In this document: positions 43,601 to 46,625 of the stretch, piece after piece
Layout of the letters: every line of letters begins with the position of its first letter
How positions within the stretch are numbered: position 1 is the first letter of the stretch
NCBI GenBank assembly: GCA_030653435.1
Contig: JAURZI010000025.1
Location: forward strand, 32,268 to 96,267
Direction: 5' to 3'
From: Methylovulum sp.
GTDB taxonomy: Bacteria > Pseudomonadota > Gammaproteobacteria > Methylococcales > Methylomonadaceae
Length of the DNA stretch: 64,000 bases
Notes under the pieces: generated by a model
Databases searched by the model: none
What the model was told of the DNA's origin: nothing
The model's input: the letters and a program-made list of their open reading frames with translations, nothing else
Made by a program: the position numbers and the translations under genes

Positions 43601-45619
43601 CCGCACATGGTTTGCCGTGGATTGTCCGGCATCGCTGTTAAAAACGGGAGCCTGTTGCTTAATCCGGGCACTGGTTTGCGTACACTCATCAAGCCAACAC
43701 CGTTGTTGCTCAAACGGATATACGGGCAGGGAAACCCGACGCAGGCGTTTGCCAGCATGCAACGCAGCCCATGCTATATCCCCGCCCTGGACCCAATACG
43801 CCGCCAGTTTTTCCAGATCCTGATCGGCTAAGGCGACTGCCGAACGCAGGCTATCCGCAGCGCTGGCCTCACCAGGGCCGGTAAACAGCGTAACACATGA
43901 TTCGCCCGCTGTTTCCGGGTTTAGAAACTGCTGCAAACCCTGCACCAGACCTGCTTGGCTATGCACGACCAATGCCAGCCGGTGGGCCATGGCTTCGCGT
44001 CCGACTTGTAGCGTATAAGCCAGGTCGGCAAGCGTGACGGTGTCATCGCCAACCGGAACAGCGGAGCATAAGTATTGATGTAATTGCCCCGCCAAGGCTT
44101 GCAATCGCGCTGGGGTTTTCGCCGACAGCACGACCAGTTCAGGTTTAGTCCCGCCTACCATCGTTATTGCCGGCTGGCTAGGCTGGGGCTGTCCCCCAAA
44201 CAAACGCCCGTCATATTCTTCTAGCAACACATGGGCATTGACGCCGCCCATGCCATAAGCATGCAAGCCTGCCAAACGCGGCCTGCCGGTTTGCGCCCAG
44301 GCTTCGGTTTCGGTAGCCAAGCGGCAAGGCGTCCCTTCCCTGTCCAGATCAGCATGAGCGTCGCTAAAGTTCAGAATTTTGTGGATGGTATGGGTCTGAA
44401 AACTACGGATAATCTTAAACAACGCACCCAAGGCCGACGCTGATTCCATATGCCCCAGCATGGGTTTGACGGTGCTGACACGGCAACTGCCGGGGCTCAA
44501 CGCCACGCCTTGCTGTTTTGCCAAATCCTGCAACGCACGGTTGAAAGCCTGCCACTCGACCAGATCGGCTAGCGGATTGCCCATGCCCTGGGCTTCGATA
44601 TAAGCGATATGCCTGGGATCCACATGGGCTTGCCGGTAACAACGGGCAATCAATTCGGCATGGCTATCCGTGTTCGGCGCGGCTATAGAAGCGCCGCCCT
44701 GACCGTTGTAATTGACGGCGGTATTTTTGATCACCGCATAAATTGAATCGCCATCGGCAACGGCCTGCGCCAACGGTTTCAGCAAAACGCTCGCCACGCC
44801 TTCGGCCCGCAGATGCCCTTCTGCATTCAGGCCGAAAGAATTTACGCCAGGTCTGGGGCTTAATTGTTTGGTGCGGCTCAATAATACGAAAGGCTGGGGC
44901 CGCAATATCAGGTTAGCCGCGCCCACTACGGCCTGCTCAATTTCACCTGACCGTAATGCGGCCACGGCCTTATGCAGTGCCACTGCGGCGCCCGGACATT
45001 GGGCATCGACAATTTCGCTGCTGCCGCGAAAATCAAAGTAATAGGAGATCCGGTTGGCCAGCATGCAGTTTTGTGCGTACGACTCTTCGCCCGTTTGCTG
45101 CGATAACAGCGCGTATTCGTTATCCTGACTGGCTATAAAAACACCGGTATTGCTTTTTTTCAATGCTGACGGCGCATAACCGGCATCGCCCAACGTTTGA
45201 TAAACCGACATCAGTAACAAGCGTTGCTTGGGGTCTATTTTGGCGGCTTCGCCAGGTAAAATATTAAAGAACAGCGGGTCGAAACCGGCAATATCGGGAA
45301 TAAACCCGCCCCACACGCTACGGCTTTTGGAGGGATCCACACCGCTGGGGTCATAGACGGCTTGCCATGCAAACCGGCTGGCCGGAATCTCTTCAATCAG
45401 CGACACATCCTGGTCCAACGCGGCCCAGAATGCTTGCACGGACATGCTCTGCGGGAAATAACCGGACAAGCCGATAATCGCAATCGGTTCCGGCGGGTCT
45501 GGATGTTTATTGCTGGGGGGGCAAGAAGCGGGTGCTGGCTTGGCTGGCGGGGGCGCGGTGTTCAGGTTTGCGTTAAGTATCGCTGCGTGTATGCGTTTCA
45601 ACTGTGCTTCGGTATTCAT
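19946..45619 (-). CDS. Giant hybrid NRPS/trans-AT polyketide synthase, 8557 residues
   Basis: One uninterrupted frame of 8557 codons. By motif the order is KS0-ACP; C-A-PCP; KS1-KR-ACP; KS2-KR-cMT-ACP; KS3-DH-DH*-KR-ACP; KS4-KR-ACP; KS5-DH-like end. Six KS domains (active Cys near residues 208, 2011, 3207, 4835, 6598, 7837) are followed by linkers running from an LxVLSAK sequence to a YPFxxxxYW box, the residual AT-docking region of trans-AT systems. No GHSxG acyltransferase, enoylreductase or C-terminal thioesterase was found, so extender units must be loaded by an AT encoded outside this window. Carrier serines are at 704, 1776, 2944, 4590, 6338 and 7588. The protein would be cytosolic and multimodular, extending an acyl chain with glycine and malonyl units and adding one or more C-methyl and hydroxyl groups. 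The gene is preceded by a methyltransferase gene 129 bp upstream and closed by a strong terminator. The product is unknown. Domain limits are by eye. Confidence 0.93.
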   Translation of the reverse strand: MNTEAQLKRIHAAILNANLNTAPPPAKPAPASCPPSNKHPDPPEPIAIIGLSGYFPQSMSVQAFWAALDQDVSLIEEIPASRFAWQAVYDPSGVDPSKSRSVWGGFIPDIAGFDPLFFNILPGEAAKIDPKQRLLLMSVYQTLGDAGYAPSALKKSNTGVFIASQDNEYALLSQQTGEESYAQNCMLANRISYYFDFRGSSEIVDAQCPGAAVALHKAVAALRSGEIEQAVVGAANLILRPQPFVLLSRTKQLSPRPGVNSFGLNAEGHLRAEGVASVLLKPLAQAVADGDSIYAVIKNTAVNYNGQGGASIAAPNTDSHAELIARCYRQAHVDPRHIAYIEAQGMGNPLADLVEWQAFNRALQDLAKQQGVALSPGSCRVSTVKPMLGHMESASALGALFKIIRSFQTHTIHKILNFSDAHADLDREGTPCRLATETEAWAQTGRPRLAGLHAYGMGGVNAHVLLEEYDGRLFGGQPQPSQPAITMVGGTKPELVVLSAKTPARLQALAGQLHQYLCSAVPVGDDTVTLADLAYTLQVGREAMAHRLALVVHSQAGLVQGLQQFLNPETAGESCVTLFTGPGEASAADSLRSAVALADQDLEKLAAYWVQGGDIAWAALHAGKRLRRVSLPVYPFEQQRCWLDECTQTSARIKQQAPVFNSDAGQSTANHVRDYLLFVLTEELQLPADAIKLDRHLYDYGIDSIIGMTLLRGLSQTFAVDMSGRDMLEHPTVQALAHCVADRVDRLKSQGNGAVLTESPLPALPGYPLSEGQKGLWALQQGVPEMSAYNIPLCFHLSQSLDSAALRAAFRFLLDQYPILNSVIAEHDGELTLSQAPRQALAFEEEQISALAADHILAYLGQQAKRPFQLATGPLIRCQLFIHSEQACYLLLTIHHIVFDGSSFLPVMGTLLDAYRQLAQGKTPVSVYPAAATFQDFVAWERTMLAGAAGQKQRAYWKQQLAGFTPGLQLPCDQPRSSAQAFLGQVYTAKVDAELGRRIRAYADQQRMNLSVLFLGFFKLLLYRYTGQDDIVVGMPDKGRPEQRFSAAVGYFINMLPIRSQALGTQPFSAFIKTLQLTVVDALDHAAYPFPVLVRELDMPRGADFAPVFEVAFEYQNVFSGHDLRTFNRQYQAALAIEFVEALCQQGEYEIVLEVREQADGFVLNLKYNPSLYHEATIARMLDHYLRLITEVLAQPDVMPGAYTLHTPQQEKALLYDWNNTDRAYPQRCFHELFEYQAQQNPDALAVVFGNSRLSYAELDDKSTALAKHLQARGVKPDQLVAICVERSLDMMVGLLGILKAGAAYLPLDPHYPLERLATILQDSLTTMVLTQSGLTDKLAEVCRAARLTQDMAVIVLDQDWDDVVQQAAQQPALQRQVRPHHLAYVIYTSGSTGNPKGVMIPHQALVNFLTAMAEQPGLQRTDTLLAVTTYCFDIAGLELFLPLLVGGLCLLCDSASTQDAEQLKQHIQRLKPTVMQATPATWMMLLHSGWRNQERVKILCGGEAMPQALQQQLIETGSEVWNLYGPTETTIWSTVARIEAASPVTIGQPIANTQIYIVDGQNRPALLGCPGELCIAGDGLAYGYWQRPGLTAEKFVDNPFKPGTRLYRTGDLARWRADGTIEHLGRIDFQVKIRGFRIEPGEIESLLNRHPDIKESVVIAREHAGAKQLLAYYVQQQHADPLTLGASALQDYLRANVPDYMVPALFIAVDAIPLTPNGKIDRKQLMARDVALDRKRLGASPSTTTETTVLALWEELLKIDGISTTDGFFELGGNSVLSAIMAQRISTLFGVAFTAPSLFKYPTVQAISAYINTRDADKPSFAPPDTAALESDKDYPDYYRDSLAIIGISCHLPGAKNHDEFWLNLKAGKESATLLSKAELRRRNIPEAVIQNPGFIPLQYSMTGKESFDPEFFNISPKNAVLMDPQFRMLLQHSWQAIEDAGYIAKEIPETAVFMSASNSYYKTLLHNSNSVAAADDYAAWISAQGGTIPSMISYQLGLTGPSFAVHANCSSSLVGLYLAYQSLKTNEAKYALVGGATLFPIPGAGHLYQPGMNFSSDGHCKTFDADADGLVGGEGVSVIVVKKALDAIADGDHIYALLRGIGINNDGADKAGFYAPSVQGQAAVIARVLESTGIHPESIGYVEAHGTGTKLGDPVEVMALDDVYKRYTGKRQFCGIGSVKPNIGHLDTAAGLAGCIKVALSLKHGEIPPSINYRQPNPEIDFAATAFHVVDRLTAWDGKGAPRRAALSAFGIGGTNAHAIFEEYIAKPDTAMPVADGQPAQLVILSAKSADRLQAYAEKFLHYLSQDGIQATITLADLAYTLQTGRLAMGHRLVFIVRQLSELIVKLESYLAGERDIAGCFYGDTKQTRNAGVADIQQGADTSVCDQPEKIAQAWVGGAAIAWRSLYHGRKASRISLPVYPFAEQHYWVADHNTVADTTMDTNPIGCACAQPVGAAASSANIGLFIAQPRWQQKMPENNAACPEYARHLLVLCGVDRLSAATVAAHLPDTECLVLSPASQPLAASFQAVAVQVFEKIKAMMADKTGGKTLVQVLVSTQGGQTLYAGLSGLLKTAHLENPDIIAQLIEADAQTQGAGLLERLLENRWHAEDAHIRYHRQQRQIPVWEQLPEDTGHYGAPWKDNGVYLITGGLGGLGLIFAEEIAGLTKHAVLVLAGRSSLSREQQKQLDALASLGARIVHRQVDVCRQIEVDELVQSLLDEFGRINGILHCAGIVRDSFMLNKTAAAFKAVLEPKVAGAVHLDLATRGCDLDCFVLFSSGAAALGSPGQADYCTANAFLDAFAHYRNGLVAQQHRYGQTLSINWPLWQAGGMQMEALSKQLMAQRTGIVPMRTATGVQALSQALAAGLGQILVMEGDVARIKQFVSGAHPVPVVGNAYRPQPDDKELSGKVLQRLTRLFAATVKMPVDRIDADEALERYGLDSLAIIQMNQQLDELFGPVSKTLFYEYLNLNALATHLASAYPRQCRAWVGLDAVSAYAAAPAVAPGVKPLQPAAATTRSHGFSAPHSPIQEPIAIIGMSGRYPGAETLEVFWENLKAGKDCIIDIPEERWPMQDFYHPDQQTAVAQGKSYSKWGGFLNSFAEFDPLFFNIAPKDALGMDPQERLLLQCAWQALEDAGYTKETLREDYQQRVGVFTGITKTGFDLYGPVRHQGQSINPRTSFSSAANRISYFLDLQGPSMPIDTMCSSSLTAIHEACLHIRHQECELALAGGVNLYLHPSSYVGLCSAYMLSGDGQCKSFGKGGNGFVPGEGVGMVVLKRLSRAIEDQDHIYAVIRGSSVNHGGKTNGYTVPNPKAQADLIRATLAKAGVNARSVSYIEAHGTGTELGDPIEMTGLTQAFQQDTPDLGFCALGSVKSNLGHLEAAAGMAGLAKIVLQMQHAQLAPSLHAAEPNPNIDFSRTPFVVQQTLADWPQPVFDVNGVATACPRIAGLSSFGAGGANAHLVLEEYIADVRQQGAFVGSALIVLSAKNEARLKDMAKNLLAYVQQAPADDPAAHLHNLAYTLQIGRTAMEERLGFTAESLQELAEKLRRFLAADDDREGWYRGQVKPNKAMVTLFADDEELQEALAKWMARKKFAKLLALWVQGLAVDWRKLYQDAQPSRISLPAYPFAKDRYWLDTAASDDASPIKPLHTAAAVLPAVADKPDNATVPQGLTMLRPVWDAVLSPQTSAIFPESGARIVVIGGSRGQTDALQAVYADAELMRIHAEDSIYMLAARFKKAVAVAHIVWIAPDHRAIAGQGIVAVQREGVLQLFRLIKALLAAGYGSKDLGLTIITTQAQAVFDADIVAPAHAGVHGLVGSLAKEYPHWQIRLLDLEADTAWPDGLWAMPAHREGECYARRGAEWFQQKLLPVHQLASGPTPYRRNGTYVIIGGAGGLGEIWSRAMIADYQAQMIWIGRRPKDAAIQAQLDRLSKWGPSPVYLAADARDATALQQAYHTIKQNHPNIHGVVHAALGPYDQSLADMDETLFADILSTKLDISVCMAQVFQQETLDFVLFFSSMIAYAKPGGMAGYASACTFNDAFAQHLAKAWPCAVNVVNWGYWDVGGGTRISDALKGLVQQRGVQPIQPDEGMDALRALLACPINQLAVTKTSKVQNIERIDLQLWTSSYPQSFVSCIQAVADYSPKAHAPTEHSHTEQLNGWIAKLLFVQLRELALFAAESPKDINGLRKQAGILDKYERWWRESLSVLASNGYLAIEGGRVQLKTGLAASDKAQVWQDWEAQQEHYLQAPETRTLAILVHDCLQQLPEILRGTTLVTDILFPNGSMEKIEGLYKNNIICDYFNQVLAELVEAYIKQRIQTDPQAQVRIIEIGAGTGGTTSTVLPHLRGVQAHIAEYCYTDLSKSFFIHAQQRYGSAYPYLRYKLWNIEEPLAGQGIDIAGYDIAIATNVLHATRNIRNTLRNAKAALAPHGLLVLNEISEKTVFASVLFGLIDGWSLSEDEALRIPGSPGLYPATWQAVLQAEGFRSVLFPAAADHALGHQLVVAESDGVIRQKAALPQTVAENSAPACSAGQSPQASLVLPEHPVPDLAAYVEAAIVNGLSRSLSVDKDEIEHDVPFSDYGIDSILGVNVIQQINDGLGIKLNTTVLFDYTTVARLTGHVTARYKDMINAGYLARTCTADPGLQQAVSREPTPERQADVTEQQPMTARPGSGGIAVIGMSGQFPGASDVAGFWQNLLEGRDSVVELPAHYLAQDQYSPVKQPGKSYCKWGGILEHRDCFDPLFFNISPREAESMNPHQRLILQESWKSLEDAGYNPKTLADTRTGIFVGAEPTGYVHETFTGASEAIIASRLSYFLNLRGPAFVVNTGCSSSGVALHLACESLRNRETGMALAGGVFAVMGPTPLVGLSQTDMLSYSGRCHAFDAAADGMAMSEGVGMVVLKRLEDAIADGDAVYGVIRGSGTNQDGASNGITAPNGVAQEALICDIYRRYNIDPEQISYIEAHGTGTKLGDPIEANALVRAFQQFTDKTQYCAVGSAKANIGHSTASAAVIGLIKILLSLKHRQIPGMPHFKQLNPLIEFGQSPFYPATGLADWQPRNGKPLMAALNSFGHSGTNAHLVVEEYVIPVVADEDRGRSAVIVLSAKNTERLQDSADQLARFLQRALGTQPIDPTLTLANLAYTLQTGREAMEQRVAWVVGSLDELAEKLQAFANAEALDGRCWTGVVVAKSSKKGYANPADVPERLAAGDADKLAAAWTQGANVDWALLYRAAPPRRIHLPTYPFARERYWKPEPAALVNVPGADYLHPLLHSNTSTLYGQSYRSTFTGEEFFLSDHIVQGQKVLPGVVYLEMARAALACATGTREQQPPAFRLTHIVWSQPLIVGDQAQDVHIRLMAGQNDRIQYEIYTESAAQQSVHSQGTAVPGDAEHPGILELQRLQADMQHSPFSAEQCYAVYKSMGIEHGAAYQAIAAVYVGNQQVLAKLVLPAALSPGLDSYCLHPSLMDAALQATIGLALAQADAAEKTALLPFALEELVITGCCTALMWAWIRRSGAVDASDNIQKLDIDLCDGQGRICVRMRGFTSRVMAKAPMAAAQHPLHPLLHSEQALAQGMRYTVALTGAESFLKDHSGILPAAVYLEMARAAGAAYLTGVSVKGLSHIVWPKLLKVQAQGANLALHVYPQHEHLVFEASAPDSTGQDIVYCQGKLLSAVSQQGGGRLAIPAILARCPSVLGTPDCDRLLQSTHGPSLLSILRLHYNAVEAIAELALPANLGTGGEAYVLHPGLLNGAILSAVVWSLASGMASLLPMPFSLDECLVYGSLPEQVYVYVRRAEPRSASAVFAPIIKMDLDITDMQGRILVAAKGFTMVFPQDGQPVSLVYATQDWQPQALVGSPQPLPTMAPVFMLAVADPELSNALLRQWPDAIVETLAVLGHDQAQEITANFLQVFNRIKAGVKHPPAYAQPMLVLVQDHSGSALHSAYSGLFKTAHLEQARILGKVIRYAPHDRVGTTPLIQRLALEIQTLDGDVDIRYASDGTRTVRALKEISLSDYDSQPPCRAGDVIWITGGLGGVGLLLARHLGVTHRARLVLTGRSPLDAAKQSLLAELQAAGAVVMYRQQDVADIDGVKALLAAIQQKYGRLNGIIHSAGVIQDAYLANKTDADVQRVLRPKIAGLLALDAATAHMRLDFVVLFSSIAGVMGNPGQADYAGANAFLDAYAEYRNQRVRQGQGFGKTLSLDWPLWQEGGMRMDSQNETLMKQATGMVAMATQAGLHAFDLALQSPYAQVLVAYGEAASIRNQFLPFKHVPQAAVVSPALSNEEKSSAGQVDGGQWLSNAVNSELVNIVAEVQKIKPDKIGLERDLSDYGFDSISFTAFANQLNKTYRLALMPTLFFELSDLAALGRYLIGHHHQALLDKHATPSADINTVAVKPAASACSQTKPFRLLQTQEPDAAVASADEPIAIIGISGKFPGSANLQEFWQQLANNQDMITEVPGNRWDWREYYGDPHDEPGKTRVKWGGFIADADCFDPLFFGISPIEAEAMDPQCRLFIETVWATIEDAGYSASALSGSKTAVFAGVATADYKDLWQEAKLKGDVQTPTEPFPFMIANRISYLLNLRGPSEVIDTACSSSLIAVHRAIESLRQGSCEAALVGGVNVLASPRITIASSQAGILSEDGRCMTFDQRANGYVRGEGVAAIFLKPLGKALKDKDHIYGVIRGSGENHGGRAASPTAPNGAAQKELLVDVYNRAGIHPQTVSYVEAHGTGTELGDPVEFNALKSAFASLYQQQGVAVADLPHCGLGSVKTNVGHLEAAAGVTGIVKVLLMLQHKTIPGNVHLNVPNPYLQLQGTPFYLVKDTCNWDALVDAQNQPMPRRAGVSSFGVGGSNAHVIIEEYRANADARHNASPAPALIVLSAKHSERLQATAENLLAFVRSEGATVSLDSLAYTLQRGRVAMEERLAFVAESLSELAAKLQGFLEHRQAGDGLFSGQVKNQQESFAALSADDDMAGVIDSWIAQHQYGKLLDAWVNGRVIDWDKLYGANKPARISLPTYPFAREHYWIPVNDKPAAVPEFPRDRDLQVPAVTDASYAVMTFEEVWQASPLPAPSSRTINTLVCFLSNPHAQLVLRATLKTLSPHTRVLFIAQGAGDGQDAPDTYRVLDEEGYQHAFARMRADHAEVDAMLYLWPVEDTVYIRDTAPIVRSLQAIARAKLRVGRLLLAGSYSGIVEQCYLESWIGFEHSLGLVLPDTPAAVIFQADSPQHQGNAAIEDWLHTLWAELHAPQARSAWYRQGLRHTAQLKAATLQAENGRALKTHGTYLLTGGCGGLGYLFAGHLAKTCAANLILTGRSALDDDKRARLAYLEGLGAQVFYLQADVCDVAAMSAGLAQAKQRFGAITGVIHAAGITGAPSVLETSVHSFQNVLAPKINGTLVLDQLLGGDDLDFICYFSSSSAMLGDFGSCDYAIGNRFQTAYAKHRQALDYSGKALAINWPLWKEGGMHIGEAQQTHFYLKSSGQRALENAEGVALFDQLLAQENSQYLVLVGLADKVQRMVGMAQQAAVARVVPILSKGRRPEMQGLNIEQCISWDLKALINRQLKISRDKLDSESNLADFGFDSISLAAFARGLSKHYGLDITPALFFGYSTLQQLTRYFLTTHAQTMQAFYQQAQQPVHQPEAPAGQTPIVAAQRQPVVDSDASPIPEPIAIIGMSGRFPKARTIEDLWQILASGSDAVDEIPADRFDWREYYGDAVQDTGKTNCKWSGCIPGLAEFDPLFFEISPFEAELMDPQQRHLLQESWKALEDAGYGARQLDKHKIGMFVGVEDGGGYQRLLKGVSLTSSNTSILAARLAYFLNFKGPTMAINTACSSSLVATHQACQSLRNRECDTALAAGVNLMIAPEAYVGMTQAGMLSPDGRCYVFDRRANGMVPGEAVAVVVLKRLAQAVADGDPIHAVIRGSGVNYDGKTNGITAPSGVAQTELLKGVYQQTGTRPQDIDYIVTHGTGTQLGDPVEINALYDAFQGDTDKSGYCALTSTKTNFGHTFAASGLLSLISLVQALRHESIPASLHCETENGYIHWQDSPFYVNKSNKPWPKRPGNERIGAVSAFGMSGTNAHMLVQGYTPVMQPSNVDAPYFVLALSAKTEEALQEKIDDMRAYLHTAEAAKQGLNRISYTLLEGRQHFQHRCAIVVQDIEHALYAWQNANYGEQRPDVFQGEVPREFVGQKAMQRMLAGLLQPSHSLPADSYQENLCALADLYCQGYDIPWQSLYGDTPPQRIHLPAYPFARTCYWVPEETAPAVSQEKARPVVPHSNKPDDRRQAQLSCEIGPITQQGLGQTEPAIGLSYLELARAAAEQATGQVINGLKNMVWGPPAGRCGGPQDINVSLHKVAADLIYKINSADQPMLTRHFGEIMLATAETGLPQAEKFSTIRSKLASSRSDTLFEDFIGQIGGQAELPANAIQDVYVNGTELLATLNVPTALANRLTSMLFQPFYMNTAWQLLLFLSQDNSGRRHGDSGLLFPFSLRQISAEGALPEQTLIHLVQKNIGGKQDSKYDITFYDAAGNARIYLQELAARGQDKLFDINA
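22745..26345 (-). other. Synthase domains: module 4, KS4-KR-ACP (residues 6425-7625)
   Basis: KS4 is canonical (Cys6598 in DTACSSSL; EAHGTGTELGD; NVGHLEAAAG). The KR has TGGCGGLG (near 7295), with Lys, Ser, Tyr and Asn intact (LAPKING, YFSSSSAMLG, CDYAIGNRF). It lacks the B-type Asp (AAGITGAPS), which suggests an L-configured, A-type hydroxyl. The carrier serine is Ser7588 (FGFDSISLA). No DH or ER is present in the module. Confidence 0.8.
26490..31600 (-). other. Synthase domains: module 3, KS3-DH-DH*-KR-ACP (residues 4674-6377)
   Basis: KS3 has Cys4835 (NTGCSSSG) and intact histidines. The first DH is complete: His5302 in the HxxxGxxxxP motif and Asp5472 in HPSLMDAAL. A second DH-like domain follows directly. 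Its first motif is shortened (DHSGILPAA, His5596, with the G-x4-P spacing lost) and the catalytic Asp is Asn5755 (HPGLLNGAI). The KR is complete (TGGLGGVG, LFSSIAGVMG, QADYAGANAF) and B-type (AGVIQDA). The carrier is Ser6338 (YGFDSISFT). The second DH may be a pyran synthase, a double-bond isomerase or inactive. Confidence 0.78.
31730..36530 (-). other. Synthase domains: module 2, KS2-KR-cMT-ACP (residues 3030-4630)
   Basis: KS2 has Cys3207 (DTMCSSSL) with both histidines intact. The KR (GGAGGLGEI near 3893) keeps Ser and Tyr4036, but the Asn four residues after the Tyr is Cys4040 (YASACTFND), so its activity is in doubt. A C-methyltransferase follows, with the SAM motif EIGAGTGGT starting at 4335 and NVLHATRN further on. 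The carrier serine is Ser4590 (YGIDSILGV). The expected output is an alpha-methylated unit, either beta-hydroxy or, if the KR is dead, beta-keto. Confidence 0.8.
36660..40095 (-). other. Synthase domains: module 1, KS1-KR-ACP (residues 1842-2987)
   Basis: KS1 accepts the glycyl chain. Cys2011 lies in the unusual context HANCSSSL, and the histidines in EAHGTGTKLGD and NIGHLDTAAG are present, so it should elongate. The KR has the NADPH motif TGGLGGLG (near 2655) and catalytic Lys, Ser, Tyr and Asn (VLEPKVAG, LFSSGAAALG, QADYCTANAF). AGIVRDS keeps the B-type Asp, predicting a D-configured hydroxyl. The carrier is Ser2944 in YGLDSLAII. No DH follows, so a beta-hydroxyl is expected unless a later DH acts on it. 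Confidence 0.8.
40185..43330 (-). other. Synthase domains: C-A(glycine)-PCP module (residues 764-1812)
   Basis: The condensation domain begins at LSEGQKGLWALQQG and carries the catalytic HHIVFDG (His895-His896). The adenylation domain has YTSGSTGNPKGV (near 1386), NLYGPTETTIW (near 1522), YRTGDLARW (near 1606) and NGKIDRKQL (near 1717). Reading the ten-residue specificity pocket by eye (FDIAGLE, MQATPATW, ILCGGE, NLYGPTETTIW) gives D-I-L-Q-L-G-L-I-W, the well-known glycine code. The peptidyl carrier serine is Ser1776 in ELGGNSVLS. The module should attach the KS0/ACP-borne acyl chain to glycine. Confidence 0.82.
43385..45619 (-). other. Synthase domains: non-elongating KS0, AT-docking linker, ACP (residues 1-745)
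   Basis: KS0 spans about residues 43-465. The active-site Cys is kept but in an unusual context (VDAQCPGAAVAL instead of DTACSSSL). The first catalytic His of the HGTGT loop is replaced by Gln344 (EAQGMGNPLAD), while the second His (GHMESAS) is kept. Loss of this His is typical of KS0 domains that pass on a chain without decarboxylative condensation. A docking linker ends in YPFEQQRCW (about 640). The carrier protein has Ser704 in YGIDSIIGM. No starter-loading domain (GNAT, FkbH, CoA ligase) precedes it, so the starter comes from another protein. Confidence 0.8.
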
Positions 45620-45623
45620 TACT

Positions 45624-45671
45624 CTCGCCCTTTAGTGTCAAACCAAGCGTTGAAGATGATTCAAGGGCGAG
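45624..45671 (-). promoter_or_regulatory. Hairpin that can cover the ribosome site of the giant synthase
   Basis: On the mRNA, ctcgccctt (45671-45663) is perfectly complementary to aagggcgag (45632-45624), nine base pairs with a 30 nt loop. The 3' arm contains the AAGG Shine-Dalgarno, and the ATG at 45619 follows five bases after the stem. Folding would hide the ribosome site, so translation may depend on a factor or on translation-coupled unfolding. There is no T-run, so it is not an intrinsic terminator. Confidence 0.5.
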
Positions 45672-45748
45672 CTTCTGAAATCCGCTAACTTGACCACACT
45701 ATTAACGCTATTTCATAAAGCTACTTCATTGTTTTTTCCGGCGTGTGT

Positions 45749-46555
45749 TCACCGTTTTCTTGCCGTGACCAAGATATAACCCAGGTTCTCGCTCATGTAT
45801 TCGAATAAATAAATCCAATCGTCGATCTCTTTCTCAGTGGCGCACTTAAGAATCTCTTGTTTGTGCTCATCAATGGCCTCCTTGAATTTTGGCACTAAGG
45901 GAACCATGACGTTTTCGGTAATATCCCAAAGTTCCACGAGCTCAAATCCGGCTTCATCCAATAACGCCGGATAATCGTCTTTGCTTATAAAACCGGCGTG
46001 GATGTGTTCTTTGACAAAAGCCAAAAAAGCTTCCGTCGTATGAGGCAGTATGGGAAGATCCGTCAGCAATAGCGTGGCGCCCGATTTCAAAACCCTGGCC
46101 GCTTCCAGCAAGGCCGCTTTATGACCCATGTGGAAGATGGATTCAAAAAACCAGCCGCCATCATAATTGAGGTCGGCGCTGGGTATCGCCAGCGCGCTGG
46201 CATGAAAAAATGTTGTCCGTTCTTGCAGGCCTTCCGCCAGGGCGCGGGCGCTGGCGTTTTCCTGCTGGAATTGGCTGATGGTGATGCCGTCGACATAACA
46301 GCCTTTGGCCTTGGCAAGTTTCATGGCGGGTACGCCGACACCGCAACCCAGGTCACAGAAACGCTGGCCTGCCTGTATCGTGGTCTTGTCTATCATGATC
46401 TGGGCCAGCTTATCCGCCGCCGCAGCAAAATTGTCATTGGGGTTGCTTGCATCCCAGTACCCCCAATGCAGATGACCACCAAACATAAGCGGCCCTAATT
46501 GCCCTTCAGGCGAGTCATACATTTTTGCGACATCTTCTGAAACTGAATCTTGCAT
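45749..46555 (-). CDS. SAM-dependent methyltransferase (class I), tailoring type
   Basis: A 268-residue protein from the ATG at 46555 (MQDSVSEDVAKMYDSPEG), chosen because an AAGGAG site lies 9 bp upstream. A longer 286-residue frame exists but lacks this support. Motif I is FCDLGCGVGVPA; FFESIFHMGHKAALLEAARVLKSGA and the following LLTDLP complete a Rossmann-fold methyltransferase related to UbiE/sterol-type and polyketide O-methyltransferases. It lies 129 bp upstream of and in the same direction as the giant synthase, so it probably shares its transcript and acts on its product or an intermediate. A close paralogue lies at 50296-51102. The target atom is unknown. Confidence 0.85.
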   Translation of the reverse strand: MQDSVSEDVAKMYDSPEGQLGPLMFGGHLHWGYWDASNPNDNFAAAADKLAQIMIDKTTIQAGQRFCDLGCGVGVPAMKLAKAKGCYVDGITISQFQQENASARALAEGLQERTTFFHASALAIPSADLNYDGGWFFESIFHMGHKAALLEAARVLKSGATLLLTDLPILPHTTEAFLAFVKEHIHAGFISKDDYPALLDEAGFELVELWDITENVMVPLVPKFKEAIDEHKQEILKCATEKEIDDWIYLFEYMSENLGYILVTARKR

Positions 46556-46625
46556 AACCCTGGTCTCCTTTAACTCATTAGTTTGAATGGCCCACAGCGG
46601 GGCAAACACCGGCAGTAGCTTGCGC

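Noticed and set aside
20034..45138. Dozens of 60-180 codon plus-strand frames inside the synthase gene (for example 22220-22771 and 35336-35884)
   Set aside because: They are shadows of the minus-strand reading frame, lack ribosome sites and family motifs, and the minus frame is unbroken and full of conserved domains.
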